Below are positions 1 through 7,268 of a stretch of DNA of 21,205 nucleotides, one piece after another (within the stretch, counting starts at the first letter, position 1; every line of letters begins with the position of its first letter). The notes under the pieces were generated by a model that was not told where the DNA came from, did no database searches, and saw only the letters and a program-made list of their open reading frames with translations. The translations under genes were made by a program, and so were the position numbers. The DNA lies in assembly GCA_035532215.1 (NCBI GenBank), contig DATKRK010000239.1, positions 1 through 21,205 of the forward strand. Direction: 5' to 3'. The stretch is from JAICIG01 sp035532215. GTDB taxonomy: Bacteria; Planctomycetota; Planctomycetia; Pirellulales; JAICIG01.

Positions 1-1
1 G

Positions 2-376
2 CACGCCTTGCTCGGCCGCACGGTCGATGCCGGCCGCGTCTGGGACATCCTTGCCGCTGCCGGATACCTGGCCGCCGGCGAGGGCCAGCCCGCGGTATTC
101 GTGGCCGGCAAAGGCGCGGCCGGCGTGTTGGCCGCCTATGCCGCCGCGCTCGACGAACGGATCGCCGGCGCCACGCTCGTCTCGCCGCCCGCGAGCCACA
201 TGGCGCCCAACGCCCCGCAGTTGTTGAACGTGCTGCGCGTCTGCGATGTGCCTGCCGCCTTGGCGCTGTTGGCGCCTCGGCCGCTCTCGATCCTCGGCTC
301 GCCGGCCGACGATTTCGCCAGCACGAGCGCCGCCTATGCCGCGGCCGGCGCGAGACAGAAGTTGAAAATCCATTGA
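2..376 (+). CDS. alpha/beta-hydrolase-like protein, C-terminal part (5' truncated by window edge)
   Basis: An open frame enters from the left edge and ends at TGA 374-376, leaving about 124 residues. What is seen: a strand-turn-helix piece with the motif VAGKGAAG near 101-124, then LVSPP, then a conserved-looking tail with LLAPRPLSILGSPADDF. This order (nucleophile elbow, next strand, 'APRPL' strand with the acid region, short C-terminal helix) is that of the C-terminal half of alpha/beta hydrolases of the acetylxylan-esterase or dienelactone-hydrolase type, which are common in planctomycetes. The elbow reads G-K-G-A-A rather than G-x-S-x-G, so the nucleophile Ser seems to be absent. It may therefore be a non-catalytic hydrolase-like domain, perhaps the tail of a longer protein. 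The start and the N-terminal domains lie outside the window. Family moderately sure, activity unknown. Confidence 0.6.
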   Translation, partial: HALLGRTVDAGRVWDILAAAGYLAAGEGQPAVFVAGKGAAGVLAAYAAALDERIAGATLVSPPASHMAPNAPQLLNVLRVCDVPAALALLAPRPLSILGSPADDFASTSAAYAAAGARQKLKIH

Positions 377-444
377 GAACGCCGCGATCGCCTTTGCAAC
401 ATCTGTACGCCTCGCCTCGGCGCCATTGGAACTGAGACTCCGAC

Positions 445-1545
445 ATGCCCATCACCTCCGCCGTCGCCGAGCCCATCGAAGGAAAAGTCCGCGAAGAGAT
501 CGCGATCATCAGTTCGCTGGGAGCGCATTTGGTGGGCGAATACGCGCTGGTCAAGATCGGCGACGACGAAGGCCGTATCGGCCTGGGCGAAGCCAGCGTG
601 ACCTGCATCTGGAGCGGCGAAACGCAGGCCGGCGTGATCTCGCTGTTCGAGCAGGAGATCAAACCGGTGCTGCTCGGCGCCGACCCGTTCGACATTGAAT
701 GGATCATGCGGCGGCTCGACCGGGCGATCCACGCCAATAGCTTCGCCAAGGGCGCTGTCGAGATGGCCTTGCTCGACCTGCAAGGCAAGACGCTCGGCGT
801 GCCGGTTTACAAGCTGCTCGGCGGGCGCGACGCCGATGCAGCGGCCAAGGGCGTGCGACTGAAGTTCGTCGTTGGCGCCGTCGAAGCGGATGTCGCCGCC
901 GAGCGCGCGGCCCGCATGACCGCCCAAGGCTGGAAGTGCATCAAGGTCAAGGTCGGCCGGCACGAGCACCCGCGAGTCGATCTCGAACGATTACGGGCCG
1001 TGCGGCAGGCGATCGGCCCCGACGTGATGCTCACCGTCGACGCCAACGGCGGTTACACGGTCGAACAGGCCGTTTGGGCGGCGTCGCGTTTCGAAGCGCT
1101 CGACGTGGCCTTGTTCGAGCAGCCGACCAAGCGCGGCGACCACGTGGCGATGGCCGCGGTGCGGCGCCGCTCGGGCTTGCCGATCATGGCCGACGAGAGC
1201 GTCTTCACGCCGCAAGATGCGCTGGCCGTCATTCGCCACGAGGCCGCCGACGTGATGAGCCTCTATCCCGGCAAGCATGGCGGCATCCGGTCCACGCAGA
1301 CGATCGCCAAAATGGCCGAGTCGGCCGGCATTGCCTGCACGATCGGCAGCAATCTCGAGCGCGAAGTGGCCACGGCCGCCATGGCGCACGTTACCATCGC
1401 CACGCCCAACCTCGTCTGCGAGCGGTTCCCAGGCGACCTGATCGGCCCGCTCTACTTCGAGCAATCGCTTTCAGAATCTCCCTTGCGGTACCGCGCCGAT
1501 CGGCTGTTCGCGCCCGAGGGGCCGGGGTTGGGCGTGAACGTTTGA
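445..1545 (+). CDS. enolase-superfamily enzyme (mandelate racemase / muconate lactonizing enzyme family)
   Basis: A 366-residue protein, the usual length for this family, starting at ATG 445. Capping domain about 1-125, barrel about 130-340. Seen motifs: KVK with K167 and K169 at the end of the second barrel strand; metal ligands D199 (VDAN), E225 (FEQP) and D250 (ADES). By family knowledge these three acids bind Mg2+ and the KxK Lys abstracts the proton alpha to a carboxylate. In the muconate cycloisomerase and N-succinylamino-acid racemase branch a second Lys ends the sixth strand (NxKPGxxGG); here that place is Tyr274 (SLYPGKHGG). The chemistry may thus be one-sided (epimerase, dehydratase or cycloisomerase undecided). 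Substrate cannot be told from sequence. It follows the hydrolase-like gene by 68 bases on the same strand and may be co-transcribed with it. Next gene is convergent. Confidence 0.88.
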   Translation: MPITSAVAEPIEGKVREEIAIISSLGAHLVGEYALVKIGDDEGRIGLGEASVTCIWSGETQAGVISLFEQEIKPVLLGADPFDIEWIMRRLDRAIHANSFAKGAVEMALLDLQGKTLGVPVYKLLGGRDADAAAKGVRLKFVVGAVEADVAAERAARMTAQGWKCIKVKVGRHEHPRVDLERLRAVRQAIGPDVMLTVDANGGYTVEQAVWAASRFEALDVALFEQPTKRGDHVAMAAVRRRSGLPIMADESVFTPQDALAVIRHEAADVMSLYPGKHGGIRSTQTIAKMAESAGIACTIGSNLEREVATAAMAHVTIATPNLVCERFPGDLIGPLYFEQSLSESPLRYRADRLFAPEGPGLGVNV

Positions 1546-1607
1546 CGACGCGTGGGCGTGCTCGATTACGCGGATGAACTTGCAAAAAGTCGCACACGGG
1601 CAAACGG

Positions 1608-2786
1608 TCAAGATTTGCCGTGGCATTCGGCGTCGTCCTGACGCTGCTGCTCGGCCAAGGCCATGGCGAACGTGACCAGGTCGCCCGAAGCGCGGCTGAC
1701 TTCCAACAGCCGCCGGTAGTCGCTGGTCCGCTGCGACAGTTCCAGCAAGCTCGGCGCGAATCCGCTCACGCGCACGTTCGACAACAGCGCGGCCGAGGCG
1801 TCCAGCGCTTCGGCGTGGCGGCCGAGGCGGGCCAACAGGGCGACATAGATTTCCGCCGGCGCCGCGGCTTGATCGGTCTCGGCCAGTTGCTCGGCCCGCT
1901 CGCGGAAGTAAGCCGCCGCTTCCTCGACTTGTTCGCCGAGCAAGGCGCGGAAGAACAGCGCGTGCGTCGGATAACTGTCGACAAACGGCTCCTGGCCGGC
2001 GAATTGATACATCGGGCTCAGCCGGCGGCCGTACTCGGTCAGGTCGGCGGCCAGCCGCAAGTCGGCCGGGTCGTCGATCACCAGGGCGAAACGCACCACG
2101 GCCGCCAGGTGCGAGGTGTCGATGTGATAGTTGTTGTCGTCCAGCAGCCAGTCGCGCTCGGCCACCAGCCCCTCGATGGTCTGCTCTTGCGGCGGCTTGC
2201 CTTGCTTGCGGGAGATTTCTTCCTGCAGCGTGCGGAACAGGTCGCCGTGGAGCTGCCGCACCAGCAGCGCGGCGACCTGCTGGCGGTCGCTTTTCGGGCG
2301 GTTGTGCATCTGGGCGTCGAACATCGAAATGGCGTTGCACACGCCGTAGTTCTTCAGCACCAGCTTGAAGCCCAGCCGCGGGCAGACTCCTTCGTGCAGC
2401 GCGACTTCGATGATCTGCTCGGTGTTTTCCTCGTCGGGCGTGAGATTTTCCAGCGCGGCGGCCACTTCGGCCTGCTCGCCCAGCGGCCGCAGGTACATCC
2501 AGGCCTCGCGCACCCGCCCGTCGCGCAGGAACAAATGCCCAACTTCGCGGCAGGCCTTGAGATACTCCTCTTCCATCTGCGAGCGCACCGGCTCTTTGAG
2601 ATCGTCGAGGCTTTTGGTCAGCACGGCCGGCAAGCCGAGCCGCAGCCGGGCTTCGAGCAGCCGCAAATCGAACAATTCGTGGTAGTGCTCGGTTTCGAGC
2701 AGTCGCGCGGCGATACGGGCAGTCGCCGCGGGCAGGCCCTTTTGGCTGGTGGCGGCTTGCAATTCGTCGAAAATCGGGTCGCTCAT
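1608..2786 (-). CDS. hypothetical helical protein, 392 residues
   Basis: Not recognised. The frame runs from ATG 2786 to a stop at 1608, without signal peptide or membrane segment, so probably cytoplasmic. The composition is rich in Ala, Leu, Glu and Arg, with many amphipathic stretches. Residues about 290-390 (AEIYVALLARLGRHAEALDA and following) have the spacing of small and aromatic residues seen in tetratricopeptide-like helical hairpins, so a helical-repeat scaffold is the best structural guess. A central segment (about 200-250) carries RDWLLDDNNYHIDTSHL, a polar block that could be a conserved functional core. There is no catalytic signature. The upstream spacer is long and repeat-bearing; downstream it converges on the enolase-family gene with only 62 bases between stops. 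The ATG lacks a strong Shine-Dalgarno. Coding is supported by length and by regular third-position GC bias. Confidence 0.75.
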   Translation of the reverse strand: MSDPIFDELQAATSQKGLPAATARIAARLLETEHYHELFDLRLLEARLRLGLPAVLTKSLDDLKEPVRSQMEEEYLKACREVGHLFLRDGRVREAWMYLRPLGEQAEVAAALENLTPDEENTEQIIEVALHEGVCPRLGFKLVLKNYGVCNAISMFDAQMHNRPKSDRQQVAALLVRQLHGDLFRTLQEEISRKQGKPPQEQTIEGLVAERDWLLDDNNYHIDTSHLAAVVRFALVIDDPADLRLAADLTEYGRRLSPMYQFAGQEPFVDSYPTHALFFRALLGEQVEEAAAYFRERAEQLAETDQAAAPAEIYVALLARLGRHAEALDASAALLSNVRVSGFAPSLLELSQRTSDYRRLLEVSRASGDLVTFAMALAEQQRQDDAECHGKS

Positions 2787-3032
2787 TGCTTACAATCGGG
2801 GTGTGGCGTTTCGGCGGGAGGTTTCCGCTTCATCGTAACAAACGCGGCGCCGAGCCGCTATCGAGCCGGCGGTTAGCCAGTGATACCGTTTCCCGGTTTT
2901 TGGGCGGGATGCCTGGAAAAAGGGCAGCGCAGTGGCCTATTGCTGACCGCCTGCTGATTGCTGCGGATGGCGTAGATAGAAGTCGTCGAGCGCGTTCATG
3001 ATTTCTATAGCGGCGTTTTCTGTCGTCTCTGT

Positions 3033-3046
3033 TCAAACGCGTTTGA
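3033..3046. promoter_or_regulatory. perfect 14-base palindrome, possible operator
   Basis: TCAAACGCGTTTGA is a perfect dyad with no spacer, lying about 247 bases upstream of the 392-residue gene (minus strand) and next to an AT-rich patch. Its size and CG centre fit a dimeric repressor site such as those of LacI-type regulators, but no regulator gene is adjacent and no promoter hexamers can be paired with it convincingly. It may also be chance. Confidence 0.3.
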
Positions 3047-3079
3047 GACTGTATATAGAAAAAGTGCGTGGATTGTTTG

Positions 3080-3218
3080 CCACCAGCTTTAGCTGGTGGT
3101 TAGTGCCTCCAATATGATTTGTTGTAAGCCGGCTTTAGCCGGCTACCGATGCTCCAGAAAAGCCGGCTGGAAAAGAAAAGCTTTTTGGGAGGCCGCGACC
3201 ACCAGCTAAAGCTGGTGG
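3080..3218. repeat. cluster of REP-like palindromes with a TTTA/TAAA centre
   Basis: Three short perfect inverted repeats. 3080-3099 is CCACCAGCTTTAGCTGGTGG (9-base arms, TT centre). 3127-3144 has 8-base arms AGCCGGCT around TT. 3199-3218 is the exact reverse complement of the first (centre AA). An extra half copy AGCCGGCT lies at 3161-3168. The two outer elements thus face each other around the middle one, like a bacterial interspersed mosaic element. Such elements are typical intergenic repeats; their role here (mRNA 3' end protection, gyrase or IHF-type binding, or selfish spread by a RAYT-type transposase) is unknown. No transposase gene is present in the window. Confidence 0.85.
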
Positions 3219-3330
3219 CAATCATTACCCCCAGGCCGCCGAAGACGCGTCCCCGATCGCACTGTTTTTTTCTCGACAGAGCATCAAATGCTATTGCTAC
3301 CGGGGCAGGAGAGCCACCACACGCGGGCGT

Positions 3331-4761
3331 TTACCTCGCTTCGAGCACCGCATCGGCCGCGGCGTGCAGCGGGCGGCGCTTCATTTCTGCCCGCATCTCG
3401 GCGGCGATGAAAAACGAACCGGTGATGCAGGCCAAATCGTCTTCGCCCGCCATCGCGAGAACCTGATCCCAAGCGGCCGCCGGATCGGGGCACACCGCCG
3501 TAGGCGCGTAACCCAACCGTGCTGCCGCCGCGGCCAGTTCCCCGGGCGGAACGGCGCGGGGATTGTTTTGATATTGGGTGAGCACGACGCGGTCGAATCG
3601 CGGCAACAGTCGCGCCAGCATGCCTTCGATTTCCTTTTCTTGCGTCGTGGCAAAGACCAGCATCCGCCGGCGTGCGACGAAACTTTCGTCCAGCGTGGCC
3701 AGCAAGGCTTCGATCGACGCCACGTTATGCGCCGCGTCGACGATCACCGTCGGCCGCCGGGCCACGATTTCGACTCGCGCCGGCCAGCGCACTTCGGCCA
3801 GCCCGCGACGAATGGCCGACTCGGGGATGCGCCATCCTTGGCGAATCAACTCGTCGAACACGGTCAGCGCCACGGCGGCATTGGCCGCCTGGTGCCGGCC
3901 CAAGAGGCCGAGTTCCAAGTCGTCGAGCGTTCGCTGCCGGTCGCCCGAGGCCAGGCGGTAGCGCAGCGCGCCGTGCGCCGCAGGGCCGCCAGCATCGCAC
4001 GGCGGCGCGTAGTCGAAATCGAAATCGCGGCCGAGTTCGACGAGCGGACTCCGCTGATGCCGGGCCGTCTCGGCGATCACCGCCTGCGGTTCGGCTGCGG
4101 TGGCGCCGCTGATGACGGGCACGCCGGGCTTGATGATGCCCGCCTTTTCGCGGGCGATCGCCGCCAGCGTGTTGCCCAGTTGCCGCATGTGATCGAAGCT
4201 GATGCTGGTGATGACCGAGACCGCCGGTTGGCAGACGTTGGTCGAATCGAGCCGCCCGCCCAGCCCCACTTCGAGTACGGCCGCCTGCGCGCCGCTGCGA
4301 GCGAAGTGCACGAGCGCCATGGCCAGCGTCAATTCGAAATAGGTCGGCCCCGGCTCGGGCGGATGGCGCTGCTGGCCCGCCCGGTCGAACTCTTGCGTGA
4401 TCGGTCTTACGACATCGGCCAAGGCGGCGAATTCTTCCGCAGAACAGAGCCGGCCGTCGACGGTCATGCGCTCTTCGAGGCGATCGAGGTGCGGCGAGCT
4501 GAACAGCCCGGTGCGATAGCCGGCCGCCGAAAGCACGGAAGCGATCATCGCCGAGGTCGAGCCTTTGCCCTTCGTTCCGGCGACATGGATGATCGGCAGT
4601 CCTTGCTGCGGATCGCCTAAACGCGACAGCAATTCGCGCATGCGGTCGAGCCTGAACTCGCGAGCGCCGTAGGGAACCGACAGGGTGCGTTCGTAATCGA
4701 TTCGCTGGAAGAGAAAAGCGAGCGCGGCTTCGTAGGAAGCGCTGGCCGTCGTCGGGTCCAT
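3331..4761 (-). CDS. folC: bifunctional folylpolyglutamate synthase / dihydrofolate synthase (Mur ligase family)
   Basis: FolC adds L-glutamate to dihydropteroate (making dihydrofolate) and extends the gamma-glutamyl tail of folates, using ATP, in the cytoplasm. Seen in the 476 residues: P-loop GTKGKGST at about 62-69, SPHLDRLEERM just after, FELTLAMALVHF, the strand EVGLGGRLDSTN, SFDHMRQLG, the Lys-bearing EKAGIIKPG whose Lys is carbamylated in this family, and DAAHN at the start of the C-terminal domain. The length is a little above the usual 420-450 residues. I chose ATG 4761, which has AGGA five bases upstream; the open frame also reaches a TTG at 4791 without a good ribosome binding site. 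No other folate gene is adjacent, so whether it makes dihydrofolate, polyglutamates or both is not decided by context. Confidence 0.93.
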   Translation of the reverse strand: MDPTTASASYEAALAFLFQRIDYERTLSVPYGAREFRLDRMRELLSRLGDPQQGLPIIHVAGTKGKGSTSAMIASVLSAAGYRTGLFSSPHLDRLEERMTVDGRLCSAEEFAALADVVRPITQEFDRAGQQRHPPEPGPTYFELTLAMALVHFARSGAQAAVLEVGLGGRLDSTNVCQPAVSVITSISFDHMRQLGNTLAAIAREKAGIIKPGVPVISGATAAEPQAVIAETARHQRSPLVELGRDFDFDYAPPCDAGGPAAHGALRYRLASGDRQRTLDDLELGLLGRHQAANAAVALTVFDELIRQGWRIPESAIRRGLAEVRWPARVEIVARRPTVIVDAAHNVASIEALLATLDESFVARRRMLVFATTQEKEIEGMLARLLPRFDRVVLTQYQNNPRAVPPGELAAAAARLGYAPTAVCPDPAAAWDQVLAMAGEDDLACITGSFFIAAEMRAEMKRRPLHAAADAVLEAR

Positions 4762-4906
4762 ATAATCCTGGTGCGTGCTGGCAGGGGCCAAGGCTCGCTC
4801 GTCAGTTTACCGGCTATTTGCGGCTTGCGGCAGTAGTCGGCGCGGCGATCGACGCGAGGCTGGCTTGGAAGACCGGGGGCGGCGAGAGGCCAGCGAAAAA
4901 GAAAGC

Positions 4907-4937
4907 GGCCGGACGAGTGCGGGCGACTCGTCCGGCC
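4907..4937 (-). terminator. strong intrinsic terminator hairpin (works on the minus strand, possibly both)
   Basis: Perfect 12-base arms GGCCGGACGAGT (4907-4918) and its complement (4926-4937) around a 7-base loop. Read on the minus strand it is followed by a pyrimidine/T-rich tract (complement of 4894-4906); on the plus strand by TTCTTCT. It sits about 100 bases after the stop of the 69-residue gene and before folC, so it probably ends that transcript. Confidence 0.75.
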
Positions 4938-5035
4938 TTCTTCTGCCTAACAGAGGTGGGATGGTTGGCGGGAGAGGGGGAGTGATTTTTCGACAGACCG
5001 GCGCGGCTTAAACCGCCGGGAGCGCCAGGCCCGCA

Positions 5036-5245
5036 TTAAGCAGCCGCGAGAGCGCAAGAGTGAGAGGCGACAGCCGGCTCGCTGCGCAGCGAATCGCACA
5101 GGCGGCGGACTTCCTCAAGATCGCGTTTCATGGCTTCGGCCAGGTAGTGTTCGGCGCGGCCTTCGGCGAACTGCCATTGGTGATGGCAATCGTCCAAATG
5201 CGCGAGGATTTCCTTCATCCACAGGAATTTGGCTTGGCGGGTCAT
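5036..5245 (-). CDS. small hypothetical protein, 69 residues
   Basis: Starting at ATG 5245, which has AAGGA eight bases upstream; the frame stays open further upstream to 5383, but that part looks non-coding (low-complexity, no ribosome binding site). The protein begins MTRQAKFLWMKEILAHLDDC and is a single charged helical unit through about residue 50 (HHQWQFAEGRAEHYLAEAMK, then RDLEEVRRLCDSLR), ending in a short Ala/Ser tail. There is no signal peptide or membrane segment. The regular heptad-like pattern suggests a small helical, perhaps coiled-coil, protein. Two Cys and two His (DDCHH and LCDSL) are not in a known metal motif. It has its own terminator at 4907-4937 and lies alone between folC and rpsR. 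The function is not known to me. Confidence 0.72.
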   Translation of the reverse strand: MTRQAKFLWMKEILAHLDDCHHQWQFAEGRAEHYLAEAMKRDLEEVRRLCDSLRSEPAVASHSCALAAA

Positions 5246-5608
5246 CGGTGAGATCCTTGTCGCGGAACTAGCTCGGACTGGCGGGGCCCAGAGCGGCGTG
5301 GTTGACGCCCCACCCAAAAGCATCTGGCGTGCCAACCTGGAAAGACAAGCCCATCTCGGAGCTAGCGTTTTAGCGCAAGGCATTTACTCAAAAACACTTA
5401 CGAATTCAGGCCTGCGGCAATCGAGAGGTCTGGGCGCCGCATGACGTGCGCGTCGCATTTGTAAAAAATGCAAGACGTTCCGATTTCGCAGCAACTGCGG
5501 GTGGGCCGCCCGACAGGGCGAAAGCAACGGTTTCAGCGACGGCGCAGGAGCGCACCGCCAAACGCCAAAAACCCTGGCCGGCCAGAATCGGGCGCCGGCG
5601 AGAAGAGG
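5246..5608. other. 363-base spacer between rpsR and the 69-residue gene
   Basis: Apart from the possible rpsR terminator at 5565-5585, nothing clear is seen. It contains an AT-richer block (5360-5405) that could hold the promoter of the 69-residue gene, but no pair of hexamers at proper spacing stands out. Confidence 0.5.
5565..5585 (-). terminator. possible rpsR terminator
   Basis: On the minus strand, 24 bases after the rpsR stop, the perfect palindrome CTGGCCGGCCAG (5574-5585) is followed by GGTTTTTGG. The stem is short (four pairs around a CCGG loop), so termination would be weak. Confidence 0.35.
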
Positions 5609-5884
5609 TCAGTCGGCCACGTAAGGCAACAAAGCCATGAAGCGGGCCCGCTTGACGGCCTTGGTGACCGCATGCTGGCTGGCCGCGGTGCAACCGCTCT
5701 TGCGACGGCCGATGATCTTGCCCTGCCGGCTGGTCAGCTTGCTGAGCAGCTCCAAGTCCTTATAGTCGACGTACATCGGTCGAGGACGAGCGCCGTCGAC
5801 GAAGATCGGGTCTTTTTTCTTGGTGCGGCTGGCCAATTTGGCCCGCTTCTTGGCCGCGGAACGAGGACGCTGGAACTCTGCCAT
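5609..5884 (-). CDS. rpsR: 30S ribosomal protein bS18
   Basis: A 91-residue protein, close to the usual 75-90. bS18 sits on the 30S platform beside bS6 and binds 16S rRNA. Diagnostic features: a basic N-terminal arm (RPRSAAKKRAKLASRTKKKD), the core VDYKDLELLSKLTSRQGKII, and the C-terminal VTKAVKRARFMALLPYV that marks this family. The Cys residues that bind zinc in some bS18 versions are replaced in the 'KKDPIF' region, so this is a zinc-free form. ATG 5884 was chosen: the frame continues upstream to 6055, but homology to bS18 starts here, and GCAGG lies just upstream. It stands alone, without the rpsF, ssb and rplI neighbours common in other bacteria, and has its own promoter (5963-5991). Confidence 0.95.
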   Translation of the reverse strand: MAEFQRPRSAAKKRAKLASRTKKKDPIFVDGARPRPMYVDYKDLELLSKLTSRQGKIIGRRKSGCTAASQHAVTKAVKRARFMALLPYVAD

Positions 5885-5962
5885 GGACTGCCTGCAAGAA
5901 TGAAACTTCACGCGCCCCAATCGGCTCGCCGCCGCCTGGATTCGCTCGATGTTGAGTTCTGC

Positions 5963-5991
5963 ATCATAGCAATTGATGTCCCCCCGGTCAA
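5963..5991 (-). promoter_or_regulatory. sigma70-type promoter of rpsR
   Basis: On the minus strand TTGACC (5991-5986), a 17-base spacer and TATGAT (5968-5963): five of six matches to each consensus hexamer at ideal spacing. The -10 lies about 79 bases before the rpsR start, leaving a leader of about 70 bases. Confidence 0.8.
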
Positions 5992-6095
5992 AGCGGCTGC
6001 AGGCAGTTTTTTGGATTGTCAGCTCGGCCATCGTGCAGCCGGCGAAGCGTCTCAATCAGAATCCTCTGAAAGATGACAAGATGCCTGTGGAATTG

Positions 6096-6128
6096 AGCGA
6101 CTTGCCGCGACCGCCGCGGCAAGTCGCT
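6096..6128. promoter_or_regulatory. perfect 14-base-arm inverted repeat abutting a promoter
   Basis: AGCGACTTGCCGCG (6096-6109) and its exact complement (6115-6128) with a 5-base spacer. The right arm ends on the first base of the candidate -35 hexamer of the exporter operon. There is no T tract on either side, so it is not a standard intrinsic terminator. It lies in the divergent region between rpsR and the ABC genes and could be an operator, or a repeat element. Confidence 0.55.
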
Positions 6129-6156
6129 TGAACCGCCCTGTGCGGCAACTTATAGT
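6128..6156 (+). promoter_or_regulatory. candidate promoter of the ABC exporter operon
   Basis: TTGAAC (6128-6133), exactly 17 bases, then TATAGT (6151-6156), about 170 bases before the ATPase start. A second, weaker pair, ATGACG (6265-6270) with TAATAT (6289-6294) at 18 bases, lies nearer the gene and could be used instead. Confidence 0.5.
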
Positions 6157-6325
6157 GAAGTTTCAAACAGCAGATCGAGAAGCTGGGCTGTTGAAATAAA
6201 AATTCCAAAATGGGCGAACACTCGCCGGCAACTCCGCGTAAAGCTAAACGAGTCTAGTCTCGCGATGACGCTCCGATTCTTTTTCCCTTAATATAGCTCA
6301 TCCACCCAGTTCGAGAGATTTCAGA

Positions 6326-7246
6326 ATGGCGGTAGCAGCCGAACCCCAACCGGTCCAGACGAGTCGAGGCTCCGACGTCGTCATCGAAACGCGAAACTTG
6401 TCGAAGGTTTATCGCGACTTTTGGGGCCGTCAGAAGGTGCGGGCTTTGAAGGCCCTCGACTTGGAGGTTCGCCGCGGCGAGATCTTCGGTCTGTTGGGCC
6501 CCAACGGCTCGGGAAAAACAACGACGATCAAGCTCCTGCTGGGCTTGCTGTTTCCCACCAGCGGCCAGGCCCTGGTCTTCGGCAAGGACTCTTCCGACGT
6601 CACCAAGAACGAGCGCATCGGCTATCTGCCCGAAGAATCGTATCTGTATCGCTTCTTGAACGCCGAGGAAACGCTCGACTTTTACGGGCGCCTGTTCGAC
6701 ATGCCGGCTTCGGTCCGCCGCCAGCGAACGGCCGAGCTGATCAGCCTGGTCAAGCTCGATTGGGCCAAGCGGCGGCAACTGAAAGAGTATTCCAAGGGCA
6801 TGACCCGCCGCATCGGCCTGGCCCAGGCGCTGATCAACGATCCGGAATTGATCGTGCTCGACGAGCCGACAACGGGCTTGGACCCGATCGGCTGCCGTGA
6901 AATGAAGGACTTGATTCTCAAGCTGCGCGAGCAGGGCAAGACCGTGCTGATGTGCAGCCACTTGCTGGCCGACGTTCAGGACGTCTGCGACCGGATTGCG
7001 ATCTTGCACCAAGGCGAGCTGAAGGAACTGGGTCGCGTCGACAGTCTGCTCAAGGTTCGCGACGTGACCGAAATTCGCGCCTCGGCCCTGAGCGATGCCG
7101 CGAAAGACGAGATCAAGGCGGTCATCGAACGCCATCAAGGCCAGTTGCTGATGATGGACAACCCGACCACCACGTTGGAAGAGCTGTTCTTGAACATCGT
7201 CCACGACAGCGAAGCTCGGCCAGGCCGCCGGGCGGTGGAAAGCTAG
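6326..7246 (+). CDS. ABC transporter ATP-binding protein (ABC-2 / exporter type)
   Basis: A 306-residue cytoplasmic ATPase that would drive the permease encoded next. Walker A GPNGSGKTT at 58-66; the Q-loop place reads YLPEES as in ABC-2 type exporters; signature region YSKGMTRR at about 155-162; Walker B LIVLDEPTTGLDP at 175-187; switch His212 in MCSHLL. The C-terminal 75 residues form the extra regulatory domain usual in ABC-2 and bacitracin/Nod-type ATPases (ending TTLEELFLNIVHD). Start ATG 6326 gives about 20 residues before the first ABC strand. The permease begins 122 bases after its stop, with a possible attenuating hairpin between. Substrate unknown: this class includes exporters of lipids, peptides, polysaccharides and systems for gliding or NO respiration. 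Confidence 0.93.
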   Translation: MAVAAEPQPVQTSRGSDVVIETRNLSKVYRDFWGRQKVRALKALDLEVRRGEIFGLLGPNGSGKTTTIKLLLGLLFPTSGQALVFGKDSSDVTKNERIGYLPEESYLYRFLNAEETLDFYGRLFDMPASVRRQRTAELISLVKLDWAKRRQLKEYSKGMTRRIGLAQALINDPELIVLDEPTTGLDPIGCREMKDLILKLREQGKTVLMCSHLLADVQDVCDRIAILHQGELKELGRVDSLLKVRDVTEIRASALSDAAKDEIKAVIERHQGQLLMMDNPTTTLEELFLNIVHDSEARPGRRAVES

Positions 7247-7268
7247 TCGACGGGCGTCTCGCGGCTCT

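Larger units (their letters stand above)
2787..3330. other. 544-base non-coding spacer with palindromes
   Basis: No convincing gene lies between the two minus-strand genes. The stretch holds a perfect 14-base palindrome at 3033-3046, and a cluster of 9/8-base-arm palindromes at 3080-3218 (annotated separately). Its base composition is visibly more AT-rich (for example 3047-3075 and 3265-3300) than the flanking genes. Short frames in it lack ribosome binding sites and family features. Confidence 0.6.

Noticed and set aside
1620..2876. Long plus-strand frame antisense to the 392-residue gene
   Set aside because: Shadow of high-GC codon use: rich in Gln, Arg and His with no family features; the minus-strand frame has the better start and composition.
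2937..2999. A minus-strand 20-codon frame beginning MNALDDFYLRHP in the spacer upstream of the 392-residue gene
   Set aside because: Too short, no ribosome binding site, stops early; it could be a gene remnant but nothing supports this.
3364..4620. Long plus-strand frame opposite folC
   Set aside because: folC motifs are unmistakable on the minus strand; the opposite frame is Arg-rich without motifs.
5246..5383. Upstream extension of the 69-residue protein to 115 residues
   Set aside because: The extra part lacks a ribosome binding site and protein-like pattern, while ATG 5245 has AAGGA at proper distance.
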